Positions 55,724 through 64,000 of a stretch of 64,000 nt of DNA are shown in pieces. How positions within the stretch are numbered: the stretch's first letter is position 1; the number at the start of each line of letters is the position of its first letter. The notes beneath the pieces were generated by a model. That model saw only the letters and a list, made by a program, of their open reading frames with translations. It was not told the origin of the DNA and made no database searches. Source of the DNA: Streptomyces sp. NBC_01716 (GTDB taxonomy: Bacteria; Actinomycetota; Actinomycetes; Streptomycetales; Streptomycetaceae); the NCBI RefSeq assembly GCF_036248275.1, contig NZ_CP109181.1, forward strand, positions 8,060,001 through 8,124,000. Direction: 5' to 3'. Made by a program: the position numbers and the translations under genes.

Positions 55724-57127
55724 ATGTCCACCCGAACCGCACCGCTGCCCGTACGTAATCCAGGAACCGGCGAACTGCTGGGCGAAATCGAGGACTTCGG
55801 CCCGGAACGCGTCACCGCCGCCCTTGCCGCCGCGGTGGACGGACAACGGGCGATGGCCGCGATGCCCGCCCACGCACGCGCACGGCTTCTCCGCTCCGTC
55901 GCCGACCTGATCGAGGCCGAAACCGACGACCTGGCACGGCTCCTTGCCGCCGAAAACGGCAAGCCGTTCTTCCAGACGGTGGAGGAAGTCCGCGCCGCGG
56001 TACGGATCTTCCGCGGCTTCGCCGGCGAGGCCACCCGCCTCTTCGGCCGTCAGATTCCGCTCGACGCCGTCCCCGGCCTGGAGAGGCACCTCGCCGTCAC
56101 CGTCCGCGAGCCGCTGGGTCCGGTCGCCGCCCTTGTGCCGTTCAACTACCCGGTCGAGCTGTACGCCCACAAGGCGGCGGCCGCCCTCGCCGCCGGCAAC
56201 GCCGTCCTGGTCCACCCGCCCGTGCGCTGCCCGCTCGCCGTGGTGCGGATCGGCGAACTTGTCGAGCGGGCGGGCGCCCCCGCAGGCGCCCACCAACTCC
56301 TCACCGGCGGCGTGCACATCTCCCAGGAACTCGCCTCGCGCCCTGGCGTCGCCGCCGTCAGCCTCACCGGCAGCACCGCCGCGGGCCGCGAGATCGCCCG
56401 CCGCGCCGCCGACACCCTGAAGAAGGTCCATCTCGAACTCGGCGGCAACGACGCCCTGATCGTCTGCGACGACGCCGACGTCGAGGCGGCGGCCGAGGCC
56501 GTGGTCCTCGGCCGGCTCGCCCGCGGCAACGGCCAGATCTGCTGCGCCGTGAAGCGCGTCTACGTCCAGGACGGTGTGCACGACAGCTTTGTCGAGGCTC
56601 TGCTCGCGGGCGCCGCCAAGCTCAGCGTCGGGGACCAATTGGCCGATGGCAACGATGTCGGTCCGCTGATCAGTGAAGAGGCCGCCGAGCGCGTCGAGTC
56701 GGCGGTCGCCGCCCTCGTCGCCGACGGCGCGCGCAAGGCGGCCGGCGGCGGTCGCCGGGGCGCCTTCTACGACCCTGCCGTCCTGGTCGATGTCCCCGAT
56801 GACAGCGCCGCGTTCGCCGACGAGATCTTCGGCCCCGTCGCACCGGTCGCCCGCTTCACCGACCCGCTCGACGCCGTACGGATGGCCAACTCCTCCCCGT
56901 ACGGCCTTCAGGCGGCCGTTTTCACCCGCGACATCCAGCGTGCCTTCACCCTCGCGGGACGCCTGGATGTCGGCGGCGTCGTCATCAACGGGTCGACCGC
57001 GCTGCGCGCCGAGAACCTGCCCTTCGGCGGTCCGAAGGACACCGGTGGCTCGGCCGAGGGACTGCACGACACGGCCCTGGAGTTCACCCGGCAGAAGACG
57101 ATCATCGTGATGGAGGCCTTCGGGTGA
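55724..57127 (+). CDS. Aldehyde dehydrogenase family protein
   Basis: 467-aa NAD(P)-dependent aldehyde dehydrogenase. Motifs: oxyanion Asn in PFNYPVELYAHK, LTGSTAAGREI (nucleotide), general base Glu in HLELGGNDALIV, catalytic Cys273 in GNGQICCA, and FGPVAPVARF near the end. First gene of a coupled operon with a sugar transporter, so it probably oxidises a sugar-derived or polyol-derived aldehyde. ATG 55724 follows GGGAG by 10 nt. The stop overlaps the ABC ATPase start by 4 nt. Confidence 0.93.
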   Translation: MSTRTAPLPVRNPGTGELLGEIEDFGPERVTAALAAAVDGQRAMAAMPAHARARLLRSVADLIEAETDDLARLLAAENGKPFFQTVEEVRAAVRIFRGFAGEATRLFGRQIPLDAVPGLERHLAVTVREPLGPVAALVPFNYPVELYAHKAAAALAAGNAVLVHPPVRCPLAVVRIGELVERAGAPAGAHQLLTGGVHISQELASRPGVAAVSLTGSTAAGREIARRAADTLKKVHLELGGNDALIVCDDADVEAAAEAVVLGRLARGNGQICCAVKRVYVQDGVHDSFVEALLAGAAKLSVGDQLADGNDVGPLISEEAAERVESAVAALVADGARKAAGGGRRGAFYDPAVLVDVPDDSAAFADEIFGPVAPVARFTDPLDAVRMANSSPYGLQAAVFTRDIQRAFTLAGRLDVGGVVINGSTALRAENLPFGGPKDTGGSAEGLHDTALEFTRQKTIIVMEAFG

Positions 57128-58644
57128 GTACGCCGACCCGGCCGGTCCTGCGGATACGCGGGGTGCGCAAATCGTACGGCCCCACACAGGTGCTGCACGG
57201 GGTGGACCTCACCGGCCGGGCCGGTGAGGTACTCGCCGTCGTCGGCGCCAACGGTGCGGGCAAGTCCACGCTCATCAAGATCCTCGCCGGCGCCGAGCGG
57301 ATGAGCGCCGGAGAGCTCCAACTCGACGGCGAGACGGTCGAGTTGCGCTCACCGCACGACGCGCACACGCACGGCATCCGCACCGTCCACCAGGAACTGA
57401 CCCTGGTACCCGAGCTGTCCGTCACCGAGAACCTCCTCATGGGCCACTTCCCGCGGCGCCTCGGCGGCCTCATCGACTGGAAGGCCGCGCACCGGCGGGC
57501 CCGCGCCCTGCTGGACGGCATCGGCTACGGCGCCATCGACCCCCGGGTCAAGGCCGGCCGCCTCACCGTCGCCAGACAGCAGATGGTCGAGATAGCCAAG
57601 GCCCTCGTCAGCGAGGGCGGCGAGCCCAGGGTCCTGGTCCTCGATGAACCGTCGGCCGTCGTCGCGGGCAGCGACCTGGAAGCGCTGTTCGCGCTGATAC
57701 ACCGGCTCCAGGAACGCGGCGTCCTCATCGTGTACGTCTCCCACCGGCTCGCCGAGGTCACCGAACTCGCCACGTCCATCGTGGTGATCAAGGACGGCCG
57801 GGTGGTCGCCGAGACCACCCCCGACCGCACCGACGAGAACGAACTCATCCGGCTGATGGCCGGCCGGCCCGCCGGACAGCTCTACCCGGCGCGCCGCCCC
57901 GCCGACGGCGACAGCCTTCTCGACGTCTCGGGGCTCAGCCGCACAGGGGAGTTCAGCGACATCTCCTTCTCCCTGCGCGCGGGCCAGATCACCGGCCTGT
58001 TCGGTCTTGTCGGCTCGGGCCGCAGTGAACTCGCCCGCTGTGTCTTCGGCGCCGAACCCGCCACAGCCGGCGCCGTCCGCGCGCCCGGCAACGACGCCGT
58101 ACGGTTCCGGGGCCCCCGCGAGGCCATCGCCGCCGGACTCGCGCTCGTCACCGAGGACCGCAAGCGCACCGGACTCGTACTCGGCCTCACCACCGCCGAG
58201 AACATCGGCCTCACCACGCTGCGCACCACCACGCGCGGCCCGCTGCTCGACACCGCGAGACGCCGGCGTGATGTCGTCTCCATGGTCGAGCGGCTGGACA
58301 TCAGGCCCGCGCACTCGGCGAAGCTGCCCGTACGCACCCTCAGTGGCGGCAACCAGCAGAAGGCCGTCCTCGCCAAGTGGCTCCTCACCGAGCCGCGCGT
58401 GCTGCTGCTCGACGAGCCCACCCGCGGCGTCGACATGGCCACCCGCGCCGAGATCTACCGGATGCTCGACGAACTCGCCCGCGACGGCATGGCCATCCTG
58501 CTGATCTCCTCCGACCTCACCGAGGTGCTCGGCGCCACCGACCGGGTGCTGGTGATGCACGAGGGGCGGATCGCCGCGGAACTCCCTTCGGAAGGTACGA
58601 CCGAGGACACGGTCCTCGCCCACGCGATCGGACACGCAGCATGA
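57124..58644 (+). CDS. Sugar ABC transporter ATP-binding protein (RbsA type)
   Basis: 506-aa duplicated ATPase. The first half carries Walker A GANGAGKST, Walker B LVLDEPSAVV and VSHRLAEV; the second has the degenerate GLVGSGRSE, LSGGNQQK and LLLDEPTRGVD, as usual in the CUT2 family. GTG 57124 overlaps the ALDH stop by 4 nt; its stop overlaps the permease start by 4 nt. Confidence 0.96.
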   Translation: MSTPTRPVLRIRGVRKSYGPTQVLHGVDLTGRAGEVLAVVGANGAGKSTLIKILAGAERMSAGELQLDGETVELRSPHDAHTHGIRTVHQELTLVPELSVTENLLMGHFPRRLGGLIDWKAAHRRARALLDGIGYGAIDPRVKAGRLTVARQQMVEIAKALVSEGGEPRVLVLDEPSAVVAGSDLEALFALIHRLQERGVLIVYVSHRLAEVTELATSIVVIKDGRVVAETTPDRTDENELIRLMAGRPAGQLYPARRPADGDSLLDVSGLSRTGEFSDISFSLRAGQITGLFGLVGSGRSELARCVFGAEPATAGAVRAPGNDAVRFRGPREAIAAGLALVTEDRKRTGLVLGLTTAENIGLTTLRTTTRGPLLDTARRRRDVVSMVERLDIRPAHSAKLPVRTLSGGNQQKAVLAKWLLTEPRVLLLDEPTRGVDMATRAEIYRMLDELARDGMAILLISSDLTEVLGATDRVLVMHEGRIAAELPSEGTTEDTVLAHAIGHAA

Positions 58645-59693
58645 CCGAACAGCTCACCAAGTCCACCGGGCCCGGCGACCCCGGACCGCCGCCGCCACGA
58701 GGGCTCCGGCTGCCGCGGCTGACCGTCGCCGGCCACGACATCACCGTCGAGACCGGACTCGCCGCGCTCCTCGTGATCTTCGTCGTGGTCGCCGGTACCA
58801 CCACCGAGGCCTTCCTGACCGAGGGCAACATCACCAATCTGCTCAAGCAGATGGTCACCACCGGCCTGCTCGCCTACGGGATGCTCGCCGTGATCCTCAC
58901 CGGCGGCATCGATCTCTCCGTCGGCTCCGTCGTCGCCTTCTCCGGGATCGTCGCCGCCGGGCTCTCGTCCGGCCTGCCGGTGCCGGTCGCCATGGCGGTC
59001 GGCGTCGCGTCCGGCATCGGCTTCGGACTCGTCAACGGCGCGCTCGTGGCGCGCTTCCAACTGGCGCCCTTCGTCGTGACGCTGGCCGCGCTCACCACCA
59101 TCAGAGGCCTCGCCTTCGTCTACTCCGAGACACCCGTCGCACCCGAGAAGACCGGCTTCTTCGAACTCGGCTCCGCCGTGATCGGACCGCTGCCCGTCTC
59201 CACCCTCATCATGCTGGGGGTCTTCCTGCTCGGCGGCATCTTCCTCAGCCGCACTCCGGCCGGCCGCTCACTGGTCGCCATCGGCGGCAGCGCGGAGACC
59301 GTACGGCTCGCGGGCATCGGCGTCCGGCGCCATATCGTCCTCGCCTACACGATCTCCGGCGCCTGCGCCGGACTCGCGGGCGTCATCCTCGCCAGCCGGG
59401 TCGGGATCGCCCAGCCCAGCGTCGGCACCGCGTTCGAACTCGACGCGATAGCCGCCTGCGTCATCGGCGGAGCGAGCCTGGCCGGCGGCAAGGGCTCCGT
59501 ACGCGCCACCTTCGCCGGTGTGCTCGTACTCGCGCTGATCAACAACCTGCTCAACCTCTACGACGTACAGAGCTTCTGGCAGCAGGTGCTCAAGGGCCTG
59601 ATCATCATCGCCGTCATTCTCATCCAGCGCACCGGCCGCTTCCGTACGGCGGCCGGGAACGATCCGAATCCCGAAAGGGCAAGTACATCATGA
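58641..59693 (+). CDS. Sugar ABC transporter permease (RbsC type)
   Basis: 350-aa permease with about nine helices. Family signatures are LTGGIDLSVGS (residues 93-103) and GGASLAGGKGSV. N-terminal Pro-rich cytoplasmic tail. Coupled to both neighbours by ATGA overlaps. Confidence 0.95.
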   Translation: MTEQLTKSTGPGDPGPPPPRGLRLPRLTVAGHDITVETGLAALLVIFVVVAGTTTEAFLTEGNITNLLKQMVTTGLLAYGMLAVILTGGIDLSVGSVVAFSGIVAAGLSSGLPVPVAMAVGVASGIGFGLVNGALVARFQLAPFVVTLAALTTIRGLAFVYSETPVAPEKTGFFELGSAVIGPLPVSTLIMLGVFLLGGIFLSRTPAGRSLVAIGGSAETVRLAGIGVRRHIVLAYTISGACAGLAGVILASRVGIAQPSVGTAFELDAIAACVIGGASLAGGKGSVRATFAGVLVLALINNLLNLYDVQSFWQQVLKGLIIIAVILIQRTGRFRTAAGNDPNPERASTS

Positions 59694-60661
59694 TCACGAA
59701 ACGAGCAACCGGTGTGCTGGTGGCCGGAGTTCTGACCGCGGCTCTCACCGGCTGCTCTTCCGGCTCCGGGTCCGGCGGCGAGAAGGGCGACGGCTCCTAC
59801 ACCGTCGGCGTCGCCAACTTCACCCTCGGCGGCCCCTACTTCAACGGCATGGACAAGGCCATCAAGGCGCAGGCCAAGAAGAAGGACGTCGAGATCCTCA
59901 GTACGGACGCGGGCGGTGACGCCGCCAAACTCGCCTCCAACGTGGAGGACCTGCTCAGCAAGGACGTCGACGCCGTCATCATCTCCGGCGGACCGCTGGA
60001 GTCGGCGCCCGCCGTCCTCAACTCCCTCAGGGCGGCGGGCAAGCCCGCCGTCCTCGTCGACCGGAAGTTCCAGACGGGCGAGTACGCGAGCTGGGTCGGC
60101 CCCGACAACGAGGCGATCGGCAAGCAGAACGGCGAATACCTCGTCGAGCGGCTGCCGGACGGCGGAAAGGTCGCCCTGATCAAGGGCGGACCCGCCGACA
60201 ACACCATCGGCAAGGCGCGTACGGACGGGGTGAAGGGCGCCCTCGAAGGCGCGTCGGGAATCGAACTGGTCGAGGCACCCGACTACGGCAACTGGAGCTC
60301 CGACGGCGGACTGACCGTCATGGAGAGCCTGCTCGCCGCCCACGACGACATCGACGCCGTCTTCTGCGAGAACGACGCCATGTGCCTGGGCGCGCAGCGC
60401 GCCGTCAAGGACGCCGACCTCGCCGACAAGATCGTGCTGGCCGGCGTCGACGGCCAGGCCGAGGCGCTGAAGGCCATCCTCGACGGGACCAACTACCTGG
60501 TCACCGGCCTCAACGACGCCGATGTGATCGGCAGTCTCGGTCTGGACAGGACCGTGGAGATCCTCGACGGCAAGAAGCCCGAGAAGGACACGGTCGTGGA
60601 CTCGCCGCGCGTCACCAAGGAGAACGCGAAGAAGTACTACGACCCGGAGGGCAACTTCTGA
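59690..60661 (+). CDS. Sugar ABC transporter substrate-binding lipoprotein (RbsB type)
   Basis: 323 aa. Signal peptide MITKRATGVLVAGVLTAALTGC with lipobox LTGC (Cys22). Periplasmic-binding fold: VGVANFTLGGPYFNGMDKAIKAQAK, DAVIISGGP, CENDAMCLGAQRAVK and GVDGQAEALKAI. This is the CUT2 binding protein of the operon. Coupled upstream by ATGA; the stop overlaps the next start. Confidence 0.95.
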   Translation: MITKRATGVLVAGVLTAALTGCSSGSGSGGEKGDGSYTVGVANFTLGGPYFNGMDKAIKAQAKKKDVEILSTDAGGDAAKLASNVEDLLSKDVDAVIISGGPLESAPAVLNSLRAAGKPAVLVDRKFQTGEYASWVGPDNEAIGKQNGEYLVERLPDGGKVALIKGGPADNTIGKARTDGVKGALEGASGIELVEAPDYGNWSSDGGLTVMESLLAAHDDIDAVFCENDAMCLGAQRAVKDADLADKIVLAGVDGQAEALKAILDGTNYLVTGLNDADVIGSLGLDRTVEILDGKKPEKDTVVDSPRVTKENAKKYYDPEGNF

Positions 60662-62163
60662 TGAGCCGCACCCGCACGAATTCCCCGGCGAGAGGGACCG
60701 GCCGCACCCGGTCACTGCCCCGGAGTAAGCCCGCCTACGCCATGACGGCGCTGCTCTGCGGCGCCCTCGTCGTCCCGCTCTCGCTCGGGTCCGCGAACGC
60801 GGCCCCGGACGACGGGACGGGCAAGGCGACGGCCGCGGACCGGCCCGGCAAGCCGGGCGAACCCCCGAAGCCCCCCAAGGCACCCGCCTGGAAGCTGCTC
60901 CACCAGGAGAACTTCTCCAACAAGCTCGACCCGGCCCGCACGCCCTGGACCCGTGAGACGTACAGCGAGCCGTTCGACACCATCATGGAAGACAACGGCC
61001 AGTGGTACGCCAACGACTACGGGCCCGCGTGGAACACCGCGTTCAGCTCCTTCGACACCTACCGCAAGGAGTTCAAGGTCGGTGACGGCGGCTGGCTCAC
61101 CGCCTCCCTCTCCGCGCGCGACTGGAACAAGGACGGCCGCATCGAGAAGGCGCCGTCCATCACCAACGGCAGGGCGGCCGGCAGGACCGTCGCCGAGCTC
61201 AAGGTGCCCGACCACACCGGCGGTGCCATCTTCCGCCCCACCGAGGCCCTGCCGGACCAGTACCGCATCGAGTACAAGCTCAAGACACTCGACTTCGGCG
61301 GGAAGCGCGACGGCACCATCGACTACGACAACCGCACCAACGGGTACAGCAAGGACGGCTGCAAGACGCAGCACCCGTGGGGCGAGGGCTCCAACAGCCC
61401 AGGCTGGGAGGGCGACGCGTCGGCGCCGTACTGCGAGTGGCAGGACGTCCGGGCCGGCAAGTACGGCTACAACGGCTTCCACTATCTGTCGATCGTGGAC
61501 TTCGCCGACCCGGCGCCCCGTAACAACCACTTCTGGCACTACCGCCGCAAGGTCCTGATGGACTCCTTCGCCCAGCACCCCGACCGGGTCGGCACGGGCA
61601 CCGGCGGCCGGGTCTGCAACTCCGCGGACGGCACGTACTACGACTACAAGGACAGCAGCTTCAACACGGTCAACATGTGGATCAGCGGGCTGCCCAACTG
61701 GACCCCGGGCAAGGGCGGTCTCGCGGGCAACTCGCAGTGGTTCATGACCAGTTGCTCGGACGGCGTCGCCGAGCAGCAGCTCTCGTCGGCGGCCGAACTC
61801 CAGCCGGAGCTGATGCCGAACCAGGACTACACGTTCGCGATCGAGCGCGACGCCACCGGCTACACGCTGGAGGCCGGCGGCAACTTCGCGCGCGCCGGGC
61901 AGCAGACACTGCGCTTCCACCGGCCGTTCGTCGTCGACGACGACCCGATCTGGCACTACAACGTCAAGCCGGGCGAGTACGACGGGCGTTTCAACAACAC
62001 CCTCGTGCAGAACGACAACAACGGCAGCTCGACCTGGCCCGACCAGTGGCCCGCGGGTTCCGCCTACCCGGACTCCTTTGTCATCGGAGACCTCTACACC
62101 AACGTGTACGAGGGCAGCGCGAGCCTGACCGACATCAAGATGTTCGTGCCCAGGAAGAAGTGA
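60661..62163 (+). CDS. Secreted protein of unknown function, operon-linked to sugar transporter
   Basis: 500 aa. Signal peptide (MTALLCGALVVPLSLGSANAAP, cleavage near residue 48) then a mature protein rich in Trp/Tyr/Asn/Gly: HQENFSNKLDPARTPWTRETYSEPFDTIMEDNGQWYANDYGPAWNTAFSSFDTYRKEF, DFGGKRDGTIDYDNRTNGYSKDGCK. Four to six cysteines suggest disulphides. The beta-rich, aromatic composition resembles carbohydrate-active or jelly-roll secreted enzymes, but I recognise no family. Start ATG 60661 overlaps the binding-protein stop (TGATG), so it is translated with the transporter and may act on the sugar polymer that feeds it. Confidence 0.8.
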   Translation: MSRTRTNSPARGTGRTRSLPRSKPAYAMTALLCGALVVPLSLGSANAAPDDGTGKATAADRPGKPGEPPKPPKAPAWKLLHQENFSNKLDPARTPWTRETYSEPFDTIMEDNGQWYANDYGPAWNTAFSSFDTYRKEFKVGDGGWLTASLSARDWNKDGRIEKAPSITNGRAAGRTVAELKVPDHTGGAIFRPTEALPDQYRIEYKLKTLDFGGKRDGTIDYDNRTNGYSKDGCKTQHPWGEGSNSPGWEGDASAPYCEWQDVRAGKYGYNGFHYLSIVDFADPAPRNNHFWHYRRKVLMDSFAQHPDRVGTGTGGRVCNSADGTYYDYKDSSFNTVNMWISGLPNWTPGKGGLAGNSQWFMTSCSDGVAEQQLSSAAELQPELMPNQDYTFAIERDATGYTLEAGGNFARAGQQTLRFHRPFVVDDDPIWHYNVKPGEYDGRFNNTLVQNDNNGSSTWPDQWPAGSAYPDSFVIGDLYTNVYEGSASLTDIKMFVPRKK

Positions 62164-62191
62164 TGTCACGGGGAGAGTAACTCCACCACCT

Positions 62192-62231
62192 GCCGGTGGG
62201 GCCGCCCCTTTTCGGGCGCGGTCCCACCGGC
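62192..62231. terminator. Convergent terminator after secreted-protein operon
   Basis: GCCGGTGGG (62192-62200) and CCCACCGGC (62223-62231) with further GC pairing inside. Between the operon stop (62163) and the opposing oxidoreductase stop (62257). Confidence 0.7.
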
Positions 62232-62256
62232 GAGCGGTCTCTTCGCCGCGGCGGGT

Positions 62257-63657
62257 TCAGCGCTCCACGGAGATCCGTACGGGGCCGCCGTCCGGGTCCC
62301 TCACCGCCGCCGTCACCTCCGCCCGCACCTTCGCCGTCCAGGCGGCGGACAGGCGCACCGTCCTGCCCGGCACCGCGCCCCGTACCATCCGCTGCCGGTG
62401 CAGCACTCGCCCGTCGCGCCGGACGACCAGCGACGACCAGGGGCCGAGCCTGCCCTCCGTACGGAGGACGAAGCCGCCCGCCTCGACGCGCGGATCGGCC
62501 GGGTCGAGCCGGTTGGGCGCGACCCACAACAGGGGCTCCTCGACCTGGACGGGGATCCACGCCAACGGGCGTGTCCCGCCCGCCAGATGGCGCAGCACCG
62601 GCTCGGCGGCCAGCAGCCCCTCCCGCGCGGCCGTGCTCGCGGGCTCGACCGCGTGCAGCAGATTGCCGACGGCGAAGACCCCGGCCCGGTCCGTGCGGAA
62701 CGAGCCGTCGACGGACGGGCCCCGGCTCGCCCGGTCGAGCGTGATGCCGCCCCGGCGCGCGAGTTCGTGGTCGGGGATCCAGTCGCCGGTGAACACCACC
62801 GTGTCGCACGCGACGGTCGTGCCCCGGCCGTCCCGGTGCCGCAGCGCCACCCCCGTGAGCCGCCCCCGGCCGAGCAGTTCGCTCACGCGGGCGTCGACGA
62901 GCAGCGGGACGCCGTGGCGGAGGCGGGCGTCGAGCGCGGTGGCGGGGGAGGCCTGGTGGTACGGCAGTTCCGTGACCATGGCCACCACCTCGACACCGGC
63001 GTCCCGCAGCGTCCGCACGGCGGCGTAGCTGACCTGCTCGGCGCCCACCACGACGGCGCGGCGCCCGACAGGACGGTGGTGGAGATGGACCGCCTGCTGG
63101 AGCTCGCCGGTCGTGAACACCCCCGCCGGCCGGGTGCCCGGCACCAGCCGTGCGCTGCGCGGGCGTTCGCGCGCGCCGGTGGCCAGGACGACGGCCCGTG
63201 CGGTGATCCGCTCCAGCCCGGCGGGGCTCGTGACGTCGACGGCGAGCGGGTCCGCCGGCGGTCCTTCGCTCCAGCCGGTGACCGTGACGCCCGTGCGCAG
63301 GACCGCCCCCGCCCGGACAGCGGCGTCCGCCCAGTGGCGCGCGTACGCGGGGCCCGTCATCCGCCGGCGCAGATCACGCAGTCCGAATCCGGAGTGGAAG
63401 CAGTGCCGGGGGACACCGCCCGGCTGGTCCTCACGGTCGACGGTCTCGACGCTGATGCCACTGGCGGCCAGCCGCGACGACAGCGCCAGACCGGCGGGGC
63501 CCGCGCCGACCACCAGGACGTCGACAGCCCGCTCCCGCCTGCCGGGTACGGGGGGTGGTACGGATCCCGAAGCGGCTCCCGGCGCGTGCTCCGCCGAGGA
63601 TCCGGACGCGGATTCAGAAGCGGATTCCGGTGTGGACGAGGACAGTTCGCTGCTCAC
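62257..63657 (-). CDS. NAD(P)/FAD-dependent oxidoreductase (opine/hydroxyproline dehydrogenase alpha-like)
   Basis: 466 aa pyridine nucleotide-disulphide oxidoreductase fold. Serine/Ala-rich leader, then VLVVGAGPAGLALSSRLAASG, CFHSGFGLRDL, VVLATGARERP, VVVGAEQVSYAAVRTLRDAG (second Rossmann) and RTDRAGVFAVGNLLHAVEP. This is the FAD subunit that works with the [2Fe-2S] BFD-type subunit encoded upstream, as in opine oxidases, HcnB and D-hydroxyproline dehydrogenases. Start GTG 63657 overlaps the upstream gene stop by 4 nt. Confidence 0.82.
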   Translation of the reverse strand: MSSELSSSTPESASESASGSSAEHAPGAASGSVPPPVPGRRERAVDVLVVGAGPAGLALSSRLAASGISVETVDREDQPGGVPRHCFHSGFGLRDLRRRMTGPAYARHWADAAVRAGAVLRTGVTVTGWSEGPPADPLAVDVTSPAGLERITARAVVLATGARERPRSARLVPGTRPAGVFTTGELQQAVHLHHRPVGRRAVVVGAEQVSYAAVRTLRDAGVEVVAMVTELPYHQASPATALDARLRHGVPLLVDARVSELLGRGRLTGVALRHRDGRGTTVACDTVVFTGDWIPDHELARRGGITLDRASRGPSVDGSFRTDRAGVFAVGNLLHAVEPASTAAREGLLAAEPVLRHLAGGTRPLAWIPVQVEEPLLWVAPNRLDPADPRVEAGGFVLRTEGRLGPWSSLVVRRDGRVLHRQRMVRGAVPGRTVRLSAAWTAKVRAEVTAAVRDPDGGPVRISVER

Positions 63658-64000
63658 CGTGCGGCCTCCCTGAGGGACGACGACGACCACGCGTCGGCGC
63701 CCGACGCGTCGAGCAGGGCACGCACCGCGGCCCCGCAGTAGAACCCCTGGCACCGGCCGCCCAGCGCCCGGGTGCGCCGCCGCAACCCCTCCGGCGAGGA
63801 CGGCGGGATGTCGGCGGCGAGCGCGTCACGGATCTCGCCCCGCGAGACCCGCTCGCAGTGGCACACGAGCGCCCCGTACGCGGGATCGGCCGCGATCAGA
63901 TCGGCGCGCTGATACGGACGGGGGGACGCCTCACCGAGATTCGGCATCGTCACCGGTACGAGATCCCTCGCCGTCCCCACCTTGGCACCGGCCTCCGTCA
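63654..64000 (-). CDS. FAD-dependent oxidoreductase C terminus with BFD-like [2Fe-2S] domain (cut by window edge)
   Basis: The frame is open to the right edge of the window, so this is the 3' part of a longer gene; a GTG at 63980 is probably internal. It ends in a BFD-type cluster domain, VCHCERVSRGEIRDAL...GRCQGFYCGA, with four cysteine ligands. The upstream part is likely a GlpA/DAO-type FAD domain outside the window. Together with the next gene it forms a multi-subunit dehydrogenase for glycerol-3-phosphate, opines or imino acids. Confidence 0.75.
   Translation of the reverse strand, partial: TEAGAKVGTARDLVPVTMPNLGEASPRPYQRADLIAADPAYGALVCHCERVSRGEIRDALAADIPPSSPEGLRRRTRALGGRCQGFYCGAAVRALLDASGADAWSSSSLREAAR

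Noticed and set aside
1..64000. CRISPR arrays, insertion sequences, integrases and attachment sites
   Set aside because: No regularly spaced identical repeats, transposase, recombinase or tRNA-linked duplications were seen; the longer repeats are palindromes at gene ends.

Overview
The window is a chromosomal segment from a Streptomyces-like actinomycete. The evidence is very high GC with GC-rich third codon positions, many GTG starts, stop/start overlaps of the ATGA/GTGA type, a twin-arginine sugar-binding lipoprotein, a Streptomyces subtilisin inhibitor, and families largely confined to this group (DUF6643, Rv1733c-like, PbH1-AAA, tgmA/tgmB). I saw no rRNA, tRNA, IS element, CRISPR array or prophage. 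The segment resembles ordinary chromosome with several accessory or secondary-metabolite loci.

Layout. 1-1.8 kb: etfB (cut by the left edge) and etfA, closed by a strong terminator. 1.8-5.2 kb: a DUF6986 aldolase-like enzyme behind a probable IclR-type operator, then a membrane Ser/Thr kinase. 5.2-10.8 kb: a sugar-uptake locus (LacI regulator, divergent ROK kinase, binding protein and two permeases, no ATPase). 11-18.3 kb: P-loop/Nudix fusion, metallo-beta-lactamase-fold hydrolase, M20 peptidase, geranylgeranyl-reductase-type flavoprotein, a two-component pair and a small membrane protein. 18.4-26 kb: MFS transporter, ROK regulator, YihY-type membrane protein and a MacB/FtsX-type ABC exporter operon. 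26-30.2 kb: anti-sigma-type ATPase with a BldD-box-like upstream site, a PLP cysteine-synthase-family enzyme, two SRPBCC proteins and a DeoR regulator. 30.4-38.4 kb: large membrane hydrolase, beta-helix/AAA fusion, Rv1733c-like protein, DUF6643 protein and TerD protein. 38.4-44.6 kb: HpnB-type glycosyltransferase, glutamate-racemase paralogue, PH-like membrane protein, O-antigen-ligase-like protein, lnt and a Nudix protein. 44.6-48.6 kb: a type III polyketide synthase/methyltransferase/flavoprotein operon of the phenolic-lipid (srsABC) type, divergent from a UbiA prenyltransferase. 48.7-50.5 kb: sigma-like/zinc-finger/TM/ricin fusion. 51.2-52.3 kb: a tgmA-tgmB graspetide-type RiPP pair. 52.7-55.3 kb: SSI-type protease inhibitor and a Tat-exported metallophosphoesterase. 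55.7-62.2 kb: a coupled five-gene operon (aldehyde dehydrogenase, ribose-type ABC transporter, unknown secreted protein). 62.3-64 kb: two subunits of an FAD/[2Fe-2S] amine- or opine-type dehydrogenase, cut by the right edge.

Two genome-scale patterns cross these loci. One is a dispersed family of long palindromes sharing the core GTGTCTT...AAGACAC (near 15.9, 19.8, 51.2 and 55.3 kb). The other is a set of at least nine genes with a TANNNT box exactly 6-7 nt before the start codon and no ribosome-binding site, the signature of leaderless transcripts. The most rewarding loci for follow-up are the tgmAB RiPP pair (no methyltransferase gene beside it in the window), the aldehyde dehydrogenase/ABC/secreted-protein operon, the srs-type operon with a UbiA neighbour, and the beta-helix/AAA fusion neighbourhood.
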